Counted from the first letter of the stretch, positions 18,542-28,226 are shown. The stretch: 64,000 bases of DNA from Spirochaetes bacterium GWE1_32_154 (GCA_001829315.1 MIAY01000012.1:34033-98032), one strand, 5' to 3'. Numbers and translations are program-made. The notes: generated by a model not told the origin, from the letters alone.

Positions 18542-19621
18542 TTATTCTATAACGCCGCCACCAAGAACTACATCACCATCATAAAAAACCGCATATTGTC
18601 CTGGAGTAATAGACTTCTGTCTTTCTTTAAATACCACTCCGACCTGATTGTTTTCAAGTGGGGTAATAACAGCTTCAGCCTCATCATGTCTATATCGAAT
18701 TCTAACTTTGCATTCACGTTTTTCTGTTAAGTCTTTAATAGCAATCCAGTTGATATTGGAAACGGTCAAGCTGTTACCATAAAGTTGCTCTTCGTCCCCG
18801 GCGATTATTGTGTTTGTTTTACTGTCTATGCCGACAACATAGAGTTTTTCACCTGTCGTTTGACCGATACCGCGTCTTTTTCCGATTGTATAATTATAAA
18901 TACCTGTGTGTTTTCCGATTTCTTTACCATCGAGCGTTTTGATTGACCCGGCTGATGCATCTTTGCCTTTAAACAGATCACTGATTTCACCACCGTAGAA
19001 ATCCTGGCTTTCTTCTCTTTCTGCGGATGGCAACCCGGCTTTACGTGCAATATCGCGAACTTCTTCTTTTGTCAGTTCACCAAGCGGAAAAATAACATTG
19101 GATAGTTTATCCTGCGTTAACAGTGATAAAAAGTAAGACTGGTCTTTCTTTGTAAAAACAGCTTTTTTCAGCAAATACCGTTTTGTCTTCTCATCAAACG
19201 CAACCCGGACATAATGACCGGTAGCAAAGAAATCAAAAGGAATACCTGATTTTCTCGTCATTTCAGGAAGTAACCCGAATTTCACCAATGCATTACAGCG
19301 GATACACGGATTAGGTGTTTTACCACCAAGATATTCGGCAGTAAAATAATCAATGACAATGGATTCATATTGTGATGATAAATCAATTACATGGTATGGT
19401 ATGCCAAGAAGATCGGCTGTTTGTTGCGCTTTTTCAATATCTTCCTCTTCCCCGGCACCAAAACATGCTGATTTTTTAGCCTCAGGATATTTTACCGGGT
19501 CACACACTTTCATCGTTACGCCGATGACATTGTATCCTTGTTCTTTAAGAATAAATGCCGCAACCGAACTATCTACTCCGCCGCTTAAACCTACAACAAC
19601 GGTTATATTTTTATTTTCCAT
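18542..19621 (-). CDS. mnmA: tRNA-specific 2-thiouridylase MnmA
   Basis: MnmA adenylates and thiolates U34 of tRNA-Glu, -Gln and -Lys. The PP-loop is VGLSGGVDSSVAA; further motifs are the catalytic-Cys loop NPCIRCNALVKFG, TGHYVR and KKDQSYFLSLL. The C-terminal barrel contains GKHTGIYNYTIGKRRGIG. The place where classic MnmA has its second catalytic Cys (DSTGICF-like) reads EREESQDFYGGEI, so that Cys seems absent, while the first loop has CxxC. The ORF-track start is a GTG at 19630; ATG 19621 has GGAG 8 nt upstream. At 360 residues it is full length. Confidence 0.93.
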   Translation of the reverse strand: MENKNITVVVGLSGGVDSSVAAFILKEQGYNVIGVTMKVCDPVKYPEAKKSACFGAGEEEDIEKAQQTADLLGIPYHVIDLSSQYESIVIDYFTAEYLGGKTPNPCIRCNALVKFGLLPEMTRKSGIPFDFFATGHYVRVAFDEKTKRYLLKKAVFTKKDQSYFLSLLTQDKLSNVIFPLGELTKEEVRDIARKAGLPSAEREESQDFYGGEISDLFKGKDASAGSIKTLDGKEIGKHTGIYNYTIGKRRGIGQTTGEKLYVVGIDSKTNTIIAGDEEQLYGNSLTVSNINWIAIKDLTEKRECKVRIRYRHDEAEAVITPLENNQVGVVFKERQKSITPGQYAVFYDGDVVLGGGVIE

Positions 19622-19763
19622 AAGTAACACTCCAATTCATATAATCAATATTCATACTGAGTATATACTATTAATAGGGTATAAATTCAAGTTAGATTAA
19701 ACAGTGGGTGCTTAATTGTTGATTCGTTCTCATAAGCACTCATCTATATAAAAAAAATTGTAT

Positions 19764-20662
19764 TTAATTTTCAATACTTTGATCCATTTCGAAAGACGGT
19801 GAATTTGTTTTTGGTTTACCGACTATTTTTGCCGGTATTCCCACAACGGTTGTATGCGGTGCAACATCTGATAGAACTACACTTCCGGCACCAATTTTAA
19901 CCCCATCACCAATTTTTATATTTCCCAGTATTTTAGCTCCCGCTCCAATTAATACACCATTTCCGATTTTTGGATGACGATCTCCTGTTTCTTTACCGGT
20001 TCCACCTAAAGTTACTTCATGAAGCATGGATACATCATTTCCAACGACAGCTGTTTCGCCAATAACAATACTTGTTGCATGATCTATAAAAATTCTATTT
20101 CCTATTGTTGCAGCCGGATGAATATCTACTCCAAATTTTTCTGATATCAGGCTTTGTAATAGTGAGGCACTATTTACCAGATTGTTTTTCCATAATAAAT
20201 GAGTAACACGGTAAGATTCTAACGCGTGAAAACCTTTATAGTTTAAAAATGGATTTAAATAATTTCTTGAAGCCGGATCGCGTTGTCGAATAGCATTCAA
20301 GTCTTCGATAATTGATTTTTTAATATCGTCTGATTTCTCAATTGTTTCTAAAAATAATAACTGTAATTCGTTTTTAGAAAAGCTTCTTGCAAAAATACTC
20401 TTTTTATCTCGAATTTTTGCAAGAAGCTACCTCTAATGCGATTTTATCGCATATGGCGGAAGAAAAAATCGAGTAATCTTGATTTTTGCAAGAGCCTCGA
20501 AATGAAATTGTTCTCCAGTTTTTCAGCTAAGTAATATGAAAGTGCTTCAAAAATATTTGAATGTTTCAAAATGGTCATTGTTAAAAAACCGGTCAAAAAA
20601 GGTTCATTTATTTTAGCTATTTGTACGTCATGTATTATTTCATTCCAAATTTGTTGTGGCAT
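19764..20662 (-). pseudogene. cysE: Serine O-acetyltransferase cysE, interrupted by a MITE
   Basis: The N-terminal part (ORF 20444-20662) starts MPQQIWNEIIHDVQI after AGGAG and matches the helical N-domain of CysE (TMTILKHSNIFEALSYYLAEK). The C-terminal part (ORF 19764-20300, TTG start) carries the helix DLNAIRQRDPASRNYLNP, KGFHALESYR and the left-handed beta-helix with the catalytic region IDHATSIVIGETAVVG and GGTGKETGDRHPKIG. Between them lies the 118-bp element at 20381-20498 flanked by GAAA. Deleting the element and one GAAA joins NNFIS to KNELQLLFLETIEKSDDIKK in one frame. With it, the frame shifts by 122 nt and both parts hit stops. The catalytic domain could still be made only from a weak internal start. 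Confidence 0.9.
20381..20498 (+). mobile_element. 118-bp MITE inside cysE (copy 1)
   Basis: Ends are AGCTTCTTGCAAAAAT and ATTTTTGCAAGAGCCTC, with GAAA on both sides (20377-20380, 20499-20502). Internally a perfect 16-bp inverted repeat (20381-20396 with 20413-20428) and a second hairpin ATGCGAT-ttt-ATCGCAT (20436-20452) are seen. No coding capacity. Copies with the same length lie at 41341, 43852 and 56567. Confidence 0.92.
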
Positions 20663-20804
20663 TAAAATCTCCTGAATGAACCAGTATTTACTTTAAATTA
20701 GTTCATTTTTTGTTTTATTACAATAACTACGTTTTGAGAAATATTAGCAGTAATCCTTTTTTTAATAATGACAAAATATTTTTTTATGGTATTATTATAT
20801 TAAT

Positions 20805-21989
20805 ATGAATAAACTCAAAATCGTATTAACAATAATTGTTATAATATTTTTTACTATTTTACTACTTCTTTTTAGCCTATTATCTTCCTCTCAGAATGAG
20901 GAGAAAAAAACAAACGAAATAACATTATTATTCACCGGTGATTTAATGCATCATGAAATTACTTATAATATGCCGAATTATGACAAAATATATAAAAACA
21001 TACAAAGTCAAATTAAGAAAAGTGATCTTGCATTTATTAATATAGAATTCCCGATTAATTCATTATTTCCAAAATCGGGATATCCTTTTTTTAATGCAAC
21101 TTCTCAATATTTAGATGCTTGTATAAAAGCAGGCTTTTGTGTGTTCTCTCTTGCTAATAATCATATTAATGATTTTGGAAAAGAAGGTATTATTGGAATA
21201 CTCGATAGCATTCAAGAATCAATAGGGAATACTAATGAACGACCGATATTTTTATCAGGAGTAAGAAAGGATAAAAATGAAAACTTTAATTTAGAAATAA
21301 TAAAAATAAAAAATCTGAATATCGGATTTCTTTCAGTTACAGGATTTGTTAATACTGAAAGAGATAAAGAATACGTAGATATAGTTTCTTATCATAATAA
21401 AACGTTTAATAAAATAGATAATAGAGAAAGTATGAAATTTCTCGAAAGAGTACGTAAAATGCGATCTTTATGTGATTTCTTAATTATCAGTTTTCATGAT
21501 GGTTTAGAATATCAGGAAGAACCAGAGGAAATTCGAAAAAAAATTTTTCGCGAGTTAGTTTTAAATGGTGCAGATATTATATGGGGACATCATTCACATA
21601 GTGTTCAAAATACTGAGATAGTAGATAGAGGGCATTTAAAAAAAACTGATGGTCTAATTGTATATTCAACCGGAAATTTAATTTCAGGACAATTGGATTT
21701 CGATACAATGCCAGATTTAAAAAATCAGTTTTCTGCTACTGGTGATGGTGTCTTTTGGGAAGTGAAAATAAAGAAAAAATCAAATACAACTTTTATTAAG
21801 GTAATTAAACCGTATTGGATAAATAATTATTTAAACCAAAAAGATGGATTAGTTGTTTCATATACAAACTTATTATCAAAAAACAAAAACCTTCCCGAAA
21901 GATGGAAAAAATATTTTACTTATCGCCTTAAACAGCAAAAAAGGAATGAAAAGATAAGAAAATGGAAACCAGAGAACAATATCAAATAA
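20805..21989 (+). CDS. CapA-family membrane-anchored metallophosphatase-like protein
   Basis: The N-terminus is an uncleaved-looking anchor (IVLTIIVIIFFTILLLLFSLL), leaving about 360 residues outside. Motifs of the CapA/PgsA poly-gamma-glutamate capsule family follow: LLFTGDLMHH, FINIEFPIN, FSLANNHINDFG, SFHDGLEY and GHHSHSVQ, which supply the metal-binding Asp, Asn and His residues of calcineurin-like phosphatases. CapA proteins take part in anchoring or making anionic surface polymers, but the true substrate is unknown and no capB or capC is present. There is no clear Shine-Dalgarno. The AMMECR1-like gene follows 46 nt downstream in the same direction. Confidence 0.85.
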   Translation: MNKLKIVLTIIVIIFFTILLLLFSLLSSSQNEEKKTNEITLLFTGDLMHHEITYNMPNYDKIYKNIQSQIKKSDLAFINIEFPINSLFPKSGYPFFNATSQYLDACIKAGFCVFSLANNHINDFGKEGIIGILDSIQESIGNTNERPIFLSGVRKDKNENFNLEIIKIKNLNIGFLSVTGFVNTERDKEYVDIVSYHNKTFNKIDNRESMKFLERVRKMRSLCDFLIISFHDGLEYQEEPEEIRKKIFRELVLNGADIIWGHHSHSVQNTEIVDRGHLKKTDGLIVYSTGNLISGQLDFDTMPDLKNQFSATGDGVFWEVKIKKKSNTTFIKVIKPYWINNYLNQKDGLVVSYTNLLSKNKNLPERWKKYFTYRLKQQKRNEKIRKWKPENNIK

Positions 21990-22035
21990 TAATTATTACT
22001 TAACAAATCATAAAAAATAATGTATTTGGATAAAC

Positions 22036-22677
22036 ATGATTAATTATATAAAAACCAACCGGATATATATTCTTTTAATTTTTACTTTGAATATATCCTG
22101 TTTTAAACAAGATATGAATTCTTCTACTAACTCGGAACTTTTAAGAAAATATATACAAATAGCTAGAGAAGAAATTAATCTGCAATTTGAAACAAATAAA
22201 AATAAGAAATTTCAGGAAATTAATTACATTAGTAACAACCAAGGGGTTTTTGTCCGTTTACTGAAAAATGGAAAAGAACGTGGTTGTTACGGTTTTTTTA
22301 AAAATATAAATTCAATTGATGAAGCAATTAAAAAATCAGCTATAAATGCAGCATTTTTTGATCCAAGATTTCCTGAACTTACAGAAAATGAACTTGATAA
22401 AATAGAAATCCAACTAACTATAGTGGGTAAATTTGAAGAGTTACATAATAAAAAGCAATTTATTATTGGGAAAGACTCATTGTTAATTGATGATTATTCA
22501 AACAGAGGTATTTTGCAGGCTCCAATTGCAATAGAAGAGAATTATAATAAAACTCAGTTTTTAAAAGCCCTTTGTAGAAAAGCGAAGTTGAATGAAAGTA
22601 GTTATAAATTAAAATATACAAAAATTTATAAAGCAACTTCTTTATATTATAAAGAACCATTTAATATTGATAAGTAA
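22036..22677 (+). CDS. AMMECR1-domain lipoprotein
   Basis: Residues 1-25 form a lipoprotein signal with lipobox LNISC. The remaining domain matches AMMECR1: RGCYGFFKNINSIDEAIKKS (the family's RGCIG motif as RGCYG), INAAFFDPRFPELTENELDKIEIQLTI, GILQAPIAIEE and FLKALCRKAKLNESSYK. AMMECR1 is normally cytoplasmic and is system protein A of the AmmeMemoRadiSam set. Here it appears to be exported and lipid-anchored. It overlaps tail-to-tail by 17 nt with the MEMO-like gene on the other strand. Function unknown. The family call is strong; surface location is inferred from the lipobox. Confidence 0.85.
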   Translation: MINYIKTNRIYILLIFTLNISCFKQDMNSSTNSELLRKYIQIAREEINLQFETNKNKKFQEINYISNNQGVFVRLLKNGKERGCYGFFKNINSIDEAIKKSAINAAFFDPRFPELTENELDKIEIQLTIVGKFEELHNKKQFIIGKDSLLIDDYSNRGILQAPIAIEENYNKTQFLKALCRKAKLNESSYKLKYTKIYKATSLYYKEPFNIDK

Positions 22678-23530
22678 AAAAATAACTTGTTATGTCATCG
22701 TCTGGTGTTTTTATATCAAAATTTTTTGCATTAGTATTGCTAAAAATATGAGTTTTATATACTCCAACTTCATTTAATGTAAAGAAAAGAGTAATTAGTC
22801 CTGCTGTATTATCTGAATGTATTGTATTTACTTTAACAGGATCAAAAGAATTAATAACTTTTTCAGAATATAAATCTCTTGATAAAGTAGTTTGAATATC
22901 TGCTCTATGAGAAAAATCAGTTGAAACTAAAATAAATACATTTCTATTTTTTTTTATTATTGTAGATAATTGAGTTGCAAGATCATTACATTTTTTGATT
23001 CTTTTATTGAATTGGTCAAATGATATAGGAACAATATCAGCTTTTGGAAAATACAATTTAATAAAAGGAACAATATCTCCGATTCCATGTTCATTATGAA
23101 ATGCATTATCATCTTCTTTCAGTTTAAGATTTGTTAAAATTGTATAAACATATTTTTTATTAACCTTTACAATTCCATTATTCGTTAACCAGGATTTTTT
23201 TGATAAAGATATAATTTCCTTACCTTGATTATAGTGATTGGGAGTTAATATAATAAATGTTTTAATATCTCTTAATTTTTTGAGTTCTTTAAACCACTGA
23301 TTCGTTATTGAGCCTACTAAAAGATGATGACTTACCGTTCCGGATACAGGAAATATATTTTCATCTGTTAATTCAATTTTTATATTATCAGGATTTTTTT
23401 TATTGATAGTTTGAATAAAATCTTTTTCCCGATAATAAGATGTTGTTGGGAAAAAGGAAATATCCCGGTGACACCCAAAAAGCGTCACCAGAATAATAAT
23501 CACTATTTTATGAGAATATCTTTTTCCCAT
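22661..23530 (-). CDS. MEMO-family lipoprotein
   Basis: The signal sequence ends in lipobox LFGC. The body follows the MEMO1/AmmeMemoRadiSam system B pattern: FPVSGTVSHHLLVGS (the PHAGY-like metal loop), FIILTPNHYNQGKEI, AFHNEHGIGDIVPFIKLYFP, IVPISFDQFN, FILVSTDFSHRADI and HSDNTAGLITLFF. MEMO proteins are related to extradiol dioxygenases and bind copper or iron through His, Asp and Cys; here His residues occur in the first, third and fifth motifs, and whether the full set is kept needs alignment. The start overlaps the DUF3160 gene by 28 nt, pointing to translational coupling. Export is unusual for this family. Confidence 0.82.
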   Translation of the reverse strand: MGKRYSHKIVIIILVTLFGCHRDISFFPTTSYYREKDFIQTINKKNPDNIKIELTDENIFPVSGTVSHHLLVGSITNQWFKELKKLRDIKTFIILTPNHYNQGKEIISLSKKSWLTNNGIVKVNKKYVYTILTNLKLKEDDNAFHNEHGIGDIVPFIKLYFPKADIVPISFDQFNKRIKKCNDLATQLSTIIKKNRNVFILVSTDFSHRADIQTTLSRDLYSEKVINSFDPVKVNTIHSDNTAGLITLFFTLNEVGVYKTHIFSNTNAKNFDIKTPDDDITSYFFTYQY

Positions 23531-26193
23531 TGGGGCATTCTCTCCATTAAATAACTTTCGTTTCCATTATTATAAACTTTTTCTTTCCACTGATCATTAT
23601 TTAGTCTGTCATTCATAGGATGTGGAAATTCATAGTAACTGAAAGTATATCCTTCGGCTATTCTTTTTCCGCCCTGTTTATCATTAATAGCAACATATAT
23701 TCTATTAGGAACTCCTACAGCAACTTCTATAACTACTCCATTATCACTATCAGTATGAACATCAGCAACGAGAGCCATCTGAAAGTCTTTTCTTTCTGTG
23801 TATCCCATACTTGAACCTGATGGGATAATAATATTTGCTAATCTATAAGGAATATCATAGATTAAGTCATTTTCTCTTTCTGAAATAGGTTCATCTGCAG
23901 CTTCTTTTTCTGCAATTATTACTATATCTGAAATTATTGATTTATAAGCTTCAAATTTACTGCTATACTCTTTTGTCATAAATCCTGATTCGGATATTAT
24001 ATCAACTGTGTCTTCAAGAATTGATTCAATCCAGTAAAGTGCATCAAGATTAGGTTCAATATAACCAATAGGTTTGTCTATAGCATCATATACCCATGTT
24101 TTTTCTGGTCCTTTTCCCGCTTTTTCTGCATAACTTTGTTTAACATAAAGTATAGTATCATGTCTTAATTCTGCCCATGCTCCATGTGCGGTTATAAGCG
24201 TTCTATTATTCCATTTTTCACTTTGAGTAAAATAAAAATTTCTATTTTCACCAAAATTTGCTGATTCTTTTATAACTTTCAAATAACTGTTAAAAAATGT
24301 TTTTCGCCAGTCCATTGTATCAAAACCTTCAACTTGTGTTTGAAGGGAAGCCAGTTTAGGAGCATATCCACCGTATATATCTTTATCCTCTTTAAGCAGT
24401 GTTTCGGAGAATTTATTTCCGAATGCAGCCATGATATCAAGTCCCTTAACCATGGTTCTATCAATTATTCTTGGCGCAGATAACTGATTATGTATAAAGC
24501 TATCAAATGTAAATCTTTGACCAAAAAGTCTGAATCCTCCTGGTATTTCCAAAGATTTCTTTTCTGAATCTTTTTGCTGTAATAATGTATTTCCAGAAAT
24601 CTTAGGAGGGGCAATATTAGTATTAGCATATTTAATAAACTCTTTCACATTATCCTCATTATCAATCCATAAGCCAAAGTTATCAAAATCGACATTTTTT
24701 GATACTTCTAAATATTGGTTTAAATTGTAGTCATCGGATTCACCAATAATATAGGTAATAGGATTGAATAATGCCTTCCACATTGCATAAATATTTTTAT
24801 TATCTTTTGTAATTTTTGTTAGTAAAAGTGCAGCTCGTGTTAATTTTACAGAATTTTCAATATCTTGAGGAGTTCCGGTAAGCTGAGCATAAAAATGAAG
24901 CCTGCCAAACCATATCATTGATTTAAAATATTTTTTTAAATTTTCATTTTTAGTATAATGACCTCTTGGTTTAAATTGTGAATAATCTTCCATGTATTTA
25001 AAAATTTCTGATTCACTAAAACCTTCTGCTTTTTCTATTTTATTTAATTCAATTAAAACATCGCCTGTTAAATCCCCGCCATTCATTTGAGATGTAACAA
25101 CTGACCCGCCTGCAAGGTTTCCACCAACTAAAAAATATTTTTGCATGAGTTCTATACTTTCTTTTAATTTAATATCATTTTCAGATAATGATGATTTCAT
25201 TTCTTCAAGTTTTTGATAATAAGCAATACAAAGCTTCTGTAATGTTGGAAACATTATTTTTGATTCAGTATCCTGAAGCATTTTGTCAAATAAAAGATGC
25301 AGGCTGTGTACTAAAAAATCAATTGTAATGTATGTATTTACCATTTCATCAGCATGTAAATTTTTATATAAAGCTACCATATCATCAGGATTTTCTATAT
25401 TAAGCTGATCCTGATATTCATAATAATTTACTGATTCTAAAGCAAACTTATCCTGTATAAGAGATTTTTTTATATCATCCGGGATATATCTTTGACCATT
25501 ATAATCAGTAAATTTATCGTTTTTATACGTATCATATTTATAATAATCAGCAACTTTTAAAAGGTTTTTTGTTTTACTATCCTCGTATTTTATATTTGAA
25601 GATTCTTTAGATATAAGATTTTTTACTTTATCACTTGTCAGAATATATGAACCAAATACATACCCATTTTTACCTTGGTATGCTACTTTATACCAATAAT
25701 TGTATTCACTATGAAATTGAAAAAAGTCAACAGTATCTCCAAATTCGTCCTCAGTTGGATTCTTATTAATAATTTCTTCTATTATATCAATTACACTTCC
25801 TCTAGGAAGTTCAGTAATTACATTATCAGCTGATAAATCACTATACATCTTAACATAATTTGTTGAAATTACTCCAAAAGAACCTGTAATTTTACTTGAA
25901 TCAATTGATTTAAAATCCAGTTCGTCTTTAAGATAAGATTTATCAATAGTATATTTACCGGTTTTAATATTTTTATTTTTTATTTTAATGTCATCATCTT
26001 CAAGTTTCTTAAGGATATTTTCTAAATCATCGGAATTTATTACTTCTTCAGTTTCAGTATCTGCTTCATCATACATATTATCATCGTTACTAATTTCATT
26101 TGAAACTGTTTTAATAGCTTTTATGCTTTCATTTTTTTTTTCACATGATAAACTAATAAACATAATTATTAATAAAGTAAGTATTTTTTTCAT
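23503..26193 (-). CDS. DUF3160-like lipoprotein with SH3 domain
   Basis: A large lipoprotein (896 residues) with lipobox ISLSC, then an acidic linker. Residues about 100-185 look like a bacterial SH3 domain (TNYVKMYSDLSADNVITELP, WYKVAYQGKNGYVFGSYI). The long C-terminal part resembles DUF3160: DEMVNTYITIDFLVHSLHLLFDKML, PQDIENSVKLTRAALLLTKI, DTILYVKQSYAEKAGKGP and a C-terminal VADVHTDSDNGVVIEVAVGVPNRIYVAI. The biochemical role of the family is unknown to me. It is the first gene of a two-gene unit with the MEMO-like lipoprotein and diverges from the transglutaminase-like gene. Confidence 0.8.
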   Translation of the reverse strand: MKKILTLLIIMFISLSCEKKNESIKAIKTVSNEISNDDNMYDEADTETEEVINSDDLENILKKLEDDDIKIKNKNIKTGKYTIDKSYLKDELDFKSIDSSKITGSFGVISTNYVKMYSDLSADNVITELPRGSVIDIIEEIINKNPTEDEFGDTVDFFQFHSEYNYWYKVAYQGKNGYVFGSYILTSDKVKNLISKESSNIKYEDSKTKNLLKVADYYKYDTYKNDKFTDYNGQRYIPDDIKKSLIQDKFALESVNYYEYQDQLNIENPDDMVALYKNLHADEMVNTYITIDFLVHSLHLLFDKMLQDTESKIMFPTLQKLCIAYYQKLEEMKSSLSENDIKLKESIELMQKYFLVGGNLAGGSVVTSQMNGGDLTGDVLIELNKIEKAEGFSESEIFKYMEDYSQFKPRGHYTKNENLKKYFKSMIWFGRLHFYAQLTGTPQDIENSVKLTRAALLLTKITKDNKNIYAMWKALFNPITYIIGESDDYNLNQYLEVSKNVDFDNFGLWIDNEDNVKEFIKYANTNIAPPKISGNTLLQQKDSEKKSLEIPGGFRLFGQRFTFDSFIHNQLSAPRIIDRTMVKGLDIMAAFGNKFSETLLKEDKDIYGGYAPKLASLQTQVEGFDTMDWRKTFFNSYLKVIKESANFGENRNFYFTQSEKWNNRTLITAHGAWAELRHDTILYVKQSYAEKAGKGPEKTWVYDAIDKPIGYIEPNLDALYWIESILEDTVDIISESGFMTKEYSSKFEAYKSIISDIVIIAEKEAADEPISERENDLIYDIPYRLANIIIPSGSSMGYTERKDFQMALVADVHTDSDNGVVIEVAVGVPNRIYVAINDKQGGKRIAEGYTFSYYEFPHPMNDRLNNDQWKEKVYNNGNESYLMERMPQWEKDILIK

Positions 26194-26273
26194 TTTATCT
26201 CCTAAAATTATTTTGTAATCATAATCTACTTAATTTCTCTTGTCAAATGGTATCAAAAATGTAAATTAAATCT

Positions 26274-27341
26274 ATGAATTATTTTTATTTTTTATTTATC
26301 TTAATTATTTTTTTATCATGTTCTGAAAATAATGAAATTATTATACCTCACATTGAAATTAAAAATGGTGGTATTCAAAAGGATTCATCTTATAAAAGTG
26401 ACCCCTATTATTTTAATGAATATAAAAATAAAAAATATAGTGATATCCAGCTTGATTCATTTTTAAGATCAAAACAGAATGTAAAAAGATATTTGTTAAT
26501 TTCAGGTATTGTTAAATATAGAGAAAATAAGTTTTTGAAAAATCATTTTAAATCAATTATAATTCAAATAATAAAAGATGATTATAATGAATATTTCACT
26601 TTTCCAATTGATAACTTTGGAAGATTTTCCGGATACTTATATTTTAAAAAGAGCGGTATAAATAAAGTTTATTTTCATAAGTTTTATGATTATCTTTCGT
26701 ATTATGGTGAAGATAAGATCAATAATTTTAACACGAGAGCCAGTTCCGGTTTGATTGTCAATGTTTTAGAAGCAATACCTTCAGAATTTTTATATTTATT
26801 ACCTACACAAAATATTGATTGCGGTAATGTAAATATTATTAAACAAAGTAAAGATATTGTTAAGAATGCACAAACAGATTTAGATAAGGCAAAAATGGTT
26901 TATGAATTTTTAATATTTAATAAAAACAATAGTAAAAATTTTTCTTTTAAGCAATACAAAAGCAACTATAAAGTGTATGGCGAATACGACTTTCACGTCA
27001 CTTATATAGCATCACAAGTATTATCCGAAAAAAACGGTGTTTGCAATGATTATGCCGAACTTTATGCAGCGATGATGAGGTCACTATGTTTCAAAATAAA
27101 AAAAGTTTGGGGATATTATAATGAATATAAAGAAATCGGGCATATGTGGAATCTTATTTCTATAAAGATTGATGGAAAAGAAGAATGGTATAAAGTTGAT
27201 CCATCATGGGGAAATATTGATAAAAATAATTATAAGAAATGGGCAGGCTTTTATAACGAGTATGATGAAGATTACTTTAACACAATGTTTGCACCGTATA
27301 ATCATTCTTCTTTTAATTATCTATTTAAGGAAGAATATTAA
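26274..27341 (+). CDS. Transglutaminase-like lipoprotein
   Basis: The signal ends in lipobox FLSC. The C-terminal 150 residues carry a transglutaminase/papain-like triad: Cys in SEKNGVCNDYAELYAAMMR, His in IGHMWNLISI and Asp in WYKVDPSWGN. The preceding 200 residues are a beta-rich region without a recognised family. Such secreted proteins may act as peptidases, amidases or cross-linkers; which one cannot be told here. The stop codon overlaps the ATG of the C39-like gene (ATGA), so the two are translationally coupled. It lies divergent from the DUF3160-like gene across an 80-bp gap that should hold both promoters. Confidence 0.83.
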   Translation: MNYFYFLFILIIFLSCSENNEIIIPHIEIKNGGIQKDSSYKSDPYYFNEYKNKKYSDIQLDSFLRSKQNVKRYLLISGIVKYRENKFLKNHFKSIIIQIIKDDYNEYFTFPIDNFGRFSGYLYFKKSGINKVYFHKFYDYLSYYGEDKINNFNTRASSGLIVNVLEAIPSEFLYLLPTQNIDCGNVNIIKQSKDIVKNAQTDLDKAKMVYEFLIFNKNNSKNFSFKQYKSNYKVYGEYDFHVTYIASQVLSEKNGVCNDYAELYAAMMRSLCFKIKKVWGYYNEYKEIGHMWNLISIKIDGKEEWYKVDPSWGNIDKNNYKKWAGFYNEYDEDYFNTMFAPYNHSSFNYLFKEEY

Positions 27342-28213
27342 TGAATATATGTCGTTTCTTTAATAAAACAATAATTTACTTTATAGTTTTTTTTATATCT
27401 TATGAATTATACTCTAATGAAAAATTTATATTACCAAAGAAACATCTTAATAAACAATATTCGTTTTTAAGTTGTAAAGTAGATAGTTTATATTACGCAT
27501 TACAATATTATATTGACGATTTACCAAATGAAGAATGGTTTATTAATCAAATTCCAATCAAAAAAAATAAATATATAAAGATTACTAAGGAAAATAATTA
27601 TCAGATTGCCTCTCCATTTGATTTTTGTATTGGAGGACTTAATTTTCAATTAGCACGGTTTTCAGATTTAAATAGATTATTACTATATACTCCTGGTGGT
27701 TACAAAGAACCGATTTATGATAAAGAGGGATTTTTGGATAATGCAAAATTAGAGTTATATTATAATAAAAACATTGGATTTGGAATTGATATTAAATTAC
27801 TTTTAACGATTTTCAATCAATATCTTAAAAATAATAGTATATTAATCAAACAGTTTTATTCAGAAACAGGAAGTATAAATGATATGGTGAATTACTTTTC
27901 AAATGAAATAAAAAAGGGAAATGTAATTTTATGTAATGGTATTGTTGGTGGTTATCAACGTAGAAAAGTTATCGTTTTTAATATAATTAATACAAAAAAT
28001 TATTATTACTGGAAAGAAGCTACGCATAGTTTTGTTCTTATTGGATATGATTTTAATAATAAAACATTTATAGCTGCAGACAATTTCGGTACTTTAGATA
28101 AACCGTATTTTCCAGAATTTAGAGAAATTAGTTTTGAAAATCTTTATGAACAATTAATTATGATTGATAAATATAGTTATGATTTCAGCATTAGTATTGG
28201 TAAAACAAGATAA
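27341..28213 (+). CDS. Secreted C39-like papain-fold peptidase
   Basis: After a hydrophobic signal (TIIYFIVFFISYELYS) the mature region begins with a likely catalytic Cys in QYSFLSCKVDSLYYALQYY. Near the C-terminus it has the His in WKEATHSFVLIGYDFNNKTF, followed by AADNFGTLDKPYFPEF, the order and spacing of C39-like peptidases. There is no transporter or double-glycine leader nearby, so this is probably not bacteriocin processing. Coupled to the transglutaminase-like gene by a 1-nt overlap. A paired secreted Cys hydrolase function is inferred. The family call is moderate because overall similarity is low. Confidence 0.65.
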   Translation: MNICRFFNKTIIYFIVFFISYELYSNEKFILPKKHLNKQYSFLSCKVDSLYYALQYYIDDLPNEEWFINQIPIKKNKYIKITKENNYQIASPFDFCIGGLNFQLARFSDLNRLLLYTPGGYKEPIYDKEGFLDNAKLELYYNKNIGFGIDIKLLLTIFNQYLKNNSILIKQFYSETGSINDMVNYFSNEIKKGNVILCNGIVGGYQRRKVIVFNIINTKNYYYWKEATHSFVLIGYDFNNKTFIAADNFGTLDKPYFPEFREISFENLYEQLIMIDKYSYDFSISIGKTR

Positions 28214-28226
28214 AAAGTACTTTGAA

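Noticed and set aside
20300-20444. In-frame restart of cysE from inside the MITE, as in acr3
   Set aside because: The element's TTG/ATG-position codon is in a different frame from cysE, and the correct frame meets a TAG at 20427-20429 with no good start after it before the TTG at 20300.
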